Assembly: GCA_963969345.1 (NCBI GenBank)
Contig: OZ017770.1
Location: forward strand, 7,139,246 to 7,203,245
DNA from: Turbatrix aceti
Lineage: Eukaryota; Nematoda; Chromadorea; Rhabditida; Panagrolaimidae
DNA length: 64,000 nt
Reading direction: 5' to 3'
Part shown: positions 59,840-64,000 of the stretch, in pieces
How positions within the stretch are numbered: position 1 is the first letter of the stretch
Layout: the number at the start of each line of letters is the position of its first letter
Program-made: the position numbers and the translations under genes
Notes under the pieces: model-generated
Told to the model about the DNA's origin: nothing
The model's input: the letters and a program-made list of their open reading frames with translations, nothing else
Databases searched by the model: none

Positions 59840-60777
59840 CTACGGCAGTAAATGACCCTCGGCTTTTCTCCCTGGTTTTTTTGGGTTTGAAACTTCTCGG
59901 CGGACTTTTGAACGCTTGTCTGAAATTTGTACTTTATGCTTGTTAGACAAGGAAGGTAACCTGACTCCTGACATGAGTACAGCCCGTGTTCTTCAATATA
60001 GGTGATAACCCGTTGATCGGTGCAAAAGCGAATGGATTCCCCTCTGGCAAGAGCGTTTCTGACACAGAGTTCGTCTGATTGAAAGTGAATAGCATCGTGA
60101 ATAATGAACAAGTGTTTCTAAACAAAAAAAACAACAATTATAGCTCTGAACGCTGTGAAAAACAATACTTTTCTTCTGTTGAGCGGAACGGCTGTACAAG
60201 TCATAGCTATTGAAGAGCGGTTGTCAGAGCAAACCACAATGGTGTCAAAAAGATCCAAAATTTGTTGAAGCTCATCTACAGTGCAGACAGAGGAATCATC
60301 GATGTTGATATCTTCGAAGAAACGCTCTGTACAGAGAAATATGGTTGCAACACGGTTTCCCTTGCTATCCTGATTGAATACGCTGTCGAGGTGTAATAAG
60401 GTTTGTGGAATGGATGATTGTTGCTCGTGGTGACACTGCCAATCATCAGCTCTTAAAAACAACCCTGGTTATTGTGACATTGCCTGACAGCTTGCCTGAT
60501 CCATCTGGAATCCTTTAGTGCTGCTTTGAGCATGCGCATACGGTGGCAACTTGAAGCGTAGCAAGTTAGGGTTCTGAATTTGTCAGGGAGGATGCTAATA
60601 ATCCCCTCGACAACTTGGACCCCCCGCTCCATTTCCAGGAACTCCTTAGCGCGTTCTGAAAACCGTAACCGTAAAAACAGGAAGAAGAAGAAGAAAAAAC
60701 GAACCAAGCACCCTTAGATGGGCATAAGTGGGTGGATCAAATGAGCCGATGATAATCAACTTGGCTTTTCTGCTCAT
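59840..60777 (-). CDS. nmat: Nicotinamide/nicotinic acid mononucleotide adenylyltransferase (NMNAT, 250 aa)
   Basis: Five exons: 60777-60705, 60655-60496, 60451-60169, 60117-59961 and 59919-59840; 251 codons. NMNAT joins NMN (or NaMN) and ATP to make NAD (or NaAD), the last step of NAD synthesis. The dinucleotide-binding start is KLIIIGSFDPPTYAHLRVLE with the T/HXGH-like YAHL, then ASSCHRMRMLKAALKDS, SRWIRADDWQC, TLLHLD, and the C-terminal IHDAIHFQSDELCVRNALARGESIRF, which ends in YIEEHGLY. Some family positions differ: the usual (I/V)SST(K/R)VR is FQSDELCVR here. The C-terminus carries a basic tail (KKPGRKAEG) that could act as nuclear localisation signal. Intron 2 (60452-60495, 44 nt) has a GC donor (CAG|GCAAGC) required to join SRWIR to ADDW. 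The last exon is less certain. Confidence 0.85.
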
Positions 60778-62443
60778 TTTTCAACAATTTGTTTATAAAA
60801 AAAAACAACAAGATGATCAGTGAAGGTAATTAGCCCAGAGATGAGGCTACTTGCTGACAAGGATGAATAGGCCACCCTTAGACATACACAATCACAATCA
60901 TCAATCTCGTAAATCACAACTTTTGCATCCAATGAATATAGCACAACTCAAAGACAAGTGTGTTTCTTGGGTGCGGCACGAGAATGTATGCGTTTCGTGG
61001 ACGTTCGAGATTGACAAACACGACATGTGCAACCGCTAAATCCTAAAAGTGTTTCTTGTCACTCAACGGCAAATCGCAACAGTTTTGAAAAAAAAATATG
61101 CATTATCCCCCTATCAACAATAAAGACTGCCCATTATTACAAATAAAAAGAAAAAACTTACACGGCCTTTGAGTCATAACATCGCTAAACTACCACGAAG
61201 TACACTCTTCGCAAGCCGCCTGCTTTTGCACATCTTTCTGAAAAAAAGACGTTTTTAGGGTACCAAAAAGCTTTGACAAAAAAGTGGTAAATTTGGCACG
61301 AAAACGTTATGCAGAGTGAATTCATTGCCAATTTAATCGTTCTGCCAAAAATATAATAGACTTATTCAGGCATATTTTATTGGTTTACCAAAGGTAATGA
61401 TAATTGTCGGCTTGTGATATAAAAAATTCTTAAATTTTAATTTTTTCTTAAAAAAATGTGAATTTTTGTTCAACAAAAAAAGAAAAAAACTAACTCAGCA
61501 ACAGTTGAATTTTTTTGCAGGAATCCCGTTTTGTCAGGAAAACCAAAAACTTAACCGTAATTATTTTTTATTCTCTCATATTTTGTTACTCAAAATTATT
61601 TGCAGTAAAAAAATCTTAAACAAATTGGAGCTTTGTTTGTTTTCAGCGTTCCTGTCAACCGACACGCTATTTTTTTTTAATTTTCTTTTTTTTGTCATTT
61701 TATCTGTTTGAAGTGCCTAAAATTACAACTTAATAAGGATAACGTTAAAATCAAGTCTGAAATGCCGCTTTATTTATTTCAGTCTGTCGTGCGTCACGTC
61801 ATGTCATGTATATGCCATTTTACAAAATGGATGCATTTTATTCTTTCAGGTTTATCGTCATTTTCCTGTTCATGCCATTGTGTTTCCGCATATGCCGTAT
61901 CCGATATTTTTCGTCGTCAATACTTGATTATCTCTCGCCCACAACGTCTCAAAAATGTGGATAAGTGTAAAATCCTAAGAAATGTAAAGGTTGCAGCGTA
62001 CCGTGCATCCGAGACAAATCAAGCCTAAGCCGAATACCTCTGCGCAAACAAAAACCCTTTCTTTTTCGCAACAAGTATGAGGGAGAGAAAAAAAAATGCA
62101 AAGCACACCCTCATCAAGCTTACAAAAATCCACACGACCACTTTTGCGACGTTTGTTTATTATCACAGCGACTTTCTCCCGCTTGAAAGGTGAGGCATGA
62201 CAGTGTGCGTCTTCGAATGGTGCAGGATGTAGAAGATCCTCAGCGGAAGTCTTACCATCCAGCCTACGCACTTTTGAGTGCTAGCTACTAGGCGGAGAGG
62301 CAACAACAAGATCTCCGTACAATACAGGCCCTCAATTTATTCTGTTCTGCTGAAATTTCTGCTGACAGTCTGAAAGAGCTTAGAACTTTTTTTTCGCGTT
62401 TGGAATTGATTCTCTTGTCTTGCGATTAACTAATCTTAATCGT
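60778..62443. other. Intergenic, upstream of troponin T
   Basis: Long AT-rich stretch with T-runs, and no supported gene. Likely contains muscle enhancer and promoter sequence for troponin T, but no motif can be named with confidence. Confidence 0.45.
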
Positions 62444-62453
62444 TTTTTTTTAG
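62444..62453 (+). other. Acceptor in front of troponin T
   Basis: T8-AG ends at 62453, 17 nt before the ATG at 62471. Probable trans-splice acceptor or leader-intron end. Confidence 0.5.
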
Positions 62454-62470
62454 CGTTTAATATTACCATC

Positions 62471-63698
62471 ATGTCCGAAGAAGAGTAGTAAGTTCCTTTT
62501 CCGTTTAAATCTATGACGTACGCTACCTTTTTTAGCAGCGAGGAGGAGTACGAGGAGGAGGAAGAAGAAGTCGTCGAGGAACATGAAGTAGAAGAAGACC
62601 ACCGCCAAGCGTAAGCCATTTTTCGTATCGAAGGTGCAATTTAATTACGGCGATTGGTTTAAGGGTTAAACGCAACTCCCACATCTCGGAAAGCGTTGAG
62701 AATGAGAACTTGACGGAAGCCGAGAAGGCCATGGCTCACGCCAAGAAGAGGCAACAAGAAGAAGAGCAGGCTAAGCTCCTGGACTACGAAGCCCAGCGCC
62801 GCATCGAGCGTGAGCGCGAAGAAGAAGAGCTGCGTCTTCTGAAGGAGAAGCAGGAACAGCGTCGTCTTCAGCGTGAGGAAGAAGAGCGAGAACAGGCCGA
62901 ACGCCGTCGCCAGGATGAGGAACGCCGGCAGAAGGATGAAGAAGAGCGTCGCCAACGCATGGAAGCCGAGCGCAAGAAGAAGGAGGAAGAAAAGCTGAAG
63001 CGTGCCCAACTCATGAGCGGCTTCACAGGTGTTGCTGCCCAAGGCGGTGGACGCAATTTTGTCATTCCAGAGAAGAAGGACAATTCCGACAAGTTTGGCA
63101 ACATTGTTCAGGCCAAGCAGGAAATGGGCATGACCAAGGAACAGCAGGAAGAAGCCAAACACATTTTCCTCAAATCCATTCGTAAGGCGATTGACATCGA
63201 CAACGTTCTCTCAGGCGACCTCAAGAGCAAGATCAAGGAATTGCACACTCGTATTTGCAAGCTCGAGGCAGAGAAGTACGATTTGGAAAAGCGCCACGAA
63301 CGCCAGACTTATGACGTGGGTTTTTGAAGACCATTAAAAAGCCAATTATTTTTGTTTTGTTACAGTTGAAAGAATTGAACGAACGTCAACGCCAAGTCAC
63401 GCGTAATCGCAACATCAAGAAGGGCGTCGATCCCAGCGATGTCGGAGGCCGTCATCCACCCAAGATTTCGGTCGTCAACAAGTACGATCGTCAGATCGAC
63501 AGGCGAAACTTCTCAGAGCGACGTGCAATGTTTGACAAGAAAAACGCCTTCCCGTGCTTCCCCAATGTACCTCCTCCACCAGTCATCTTGGAGTTCAAAC
63601 CCAAGGAAGAACCCAAGAACGAGGACGATCAAGACTACGAAGCCGAAGAAGAGTACGAAGAAGCCGAGGAAGAAGAAGAAGAAGAAGAGGAGGAATAA
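62471..63698 (+). CDS. tnt: Troponin T (358 aa)
   Basis: Four exons: 62471-62487, 62536-62610, 62664-63315 and 63366-63698; 359 codons. Troponin T anchors the troponin complex to tropomyosin on muscle thin filaments. The tiny first exon MSEEE and the acidic second exon (Glu runs, EEHEVEEDHRQA) are the hypervariable N-terminus, often alternatively spliced. The long central coiled coil (LLDYEAQRRIEREREEEELR and following) covers the tropomyosin-binding region, followed by SGFTGVAAQGGGRNFVIPEK. The I-T arm (LKSKIKELHTRICKLEAEKYDLEKR) binds troponin I and C. A linker (NIKKGVDPSDVGGRHPPKI) and a terminal Glu/Asp-rich tail of about 30 residues follow, the latter a feature of invertebrate TnT. Exon 2 lies between phase-2 junctions and its 75 nt length keeps frame if skipped, so alternative splicing is plausible. 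Confidence 0.95.
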
Positions 63699-63814
63699 AT
63701 CCCCATTTGCACTCCTTTCATCGCTTTCCGCACTTCACATCTTCCTTCTGTGTGCTCTTTTATCTGTTTTATTCTTTTCACGCGCAAAATTCTATAGCCA
63801 ACGTTTTTTTATCG

Positions 63815-63820
63815 AATAAA
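63815..63820 (+). terminator. Poly(A) signal AATAAA of troponin T
   Basis: AATAAA 117 nt after the stop codon. An earlier AATAAA overlaps the stop itself (63694-63699) and is too close to be the likely signal. The last ~180 bases of the window show no other feature. Confidence 0.55.
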
Positions 63821-64000
63821 AATCCAGAAACAAAGGTTAACGCATTTGTATAAGATTGTTTGGTTTTTACAAAACAAAAATATCACAGGGGATTTGCGAA
63901 GCCAGAGATGTTATGCCGTAAGCCTGCTTTTCTGTAGTCAAAAAACTCTCGCTTAAAGAGCAAGTCATTTTTTTTTATCCGGATTACTCACTTTTAAAAA

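Noticed and set aside
1..64000. tRNA, rRNA, CRISPR or bacterial-type features
   Set aside because: No B-box-like GGTTCGANTCC with a fold, no repeat arrays and no operon-like gene spacing were found; this is a eukaryotic intron-bearing region.

Overview
This is a window of a small-intron animal genome, most likely a nematode. Genes are split by introns of mostly 40-70 nt, with acceptors of the form TTTTCAG or TTTTTAG. Many start codons lie directly behind such an acceptor, as expected for spliced-leader trans-splicing. One gene (37581-38544) encodes the nematode DB cysteine module, and the receptor, channel, muscle and lipid-receptor genes fit a worm. No species is claimed. I traced 96 introns by eye; every complete model keeps one reading frame from start to stop.

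Layout. 1-3.8 kb: two tandem minus-strand CD36-family receptors, the first running off the left edge. 5.3-9.9 kb: a muscarinic-type acetylcholine GPCR (minus). 11.9-13.8 kb: an RNF5/RNF185 RING E3 ligase and an orphan four-helix membrane protein (both minus). 14.8-16.3 kb: a divergent PP2C-fold protein (plus). 16.3-19.5 kb: gene-poor, with a 626-bp foldback (long inverted repeat) element. 19.5-21.7 kb: Tousled-like kinase (plus). 21.9-28.1 kb: a minus-strand model joining an LDL-receptor class A/transmembrane protein to a long proline-rich tail with a C-terminal WH2 motif. 30.0-31.3 kb: S-adenosylmethionine synthase (plus). 33.4-35.5 kb: FERM protein of the EPB41L5/Yurt type (plus). 36.5-38.5 kb: a GILT-type thiol reductase and a secreted DB-module protein (plus). 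38.6-40.7 kb: a TMUB-like ubiquitin-domain membrane protein (minus). 41.7-42.5 kb: an orphan 241-aa protein (minus). 43.8-46.8 kb: BCAS3 (minus). 48.1-49.2 kb: an NNMT/PNMT-family methyltransferase (minus). 50.2-54.8 kb: Flightless-1 (plus). 55.4-56.1 kb: a secreted Q/G/S/Y-rich low-complexity protein (plus). 56.2-58.4 kb: a nicotinic-type channel subunit with vicinal cysteines (minus). 59.4-60.8 kb: NMNAT (minus). 62.5-63.7 kb: troponin T (plus).

The genes are not one pathway. There are loose themes: cholinergic signalling and muscle (muscarinic receptor, nicotinic subunit, troponin T), actin control (Flightless-1, the WH2 protein, FERM protein) and SAM/NAD metabolism (MAT, the NNMT-like enzyme, NMNAT). 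Three gene pairs converge with under 200 nt between stop codons.

Most noteworthy: at least five introns have GC donors and one has a GA donor, all forced by reading frame and conserved protein sequence. This is a high proportion for 96 introns and suggests relaxed recognition of the +2 position of the 5' splice site. Also notable are the LDLa-TM-WH2 architecture, the foldback element and the secreted prion-like protein.
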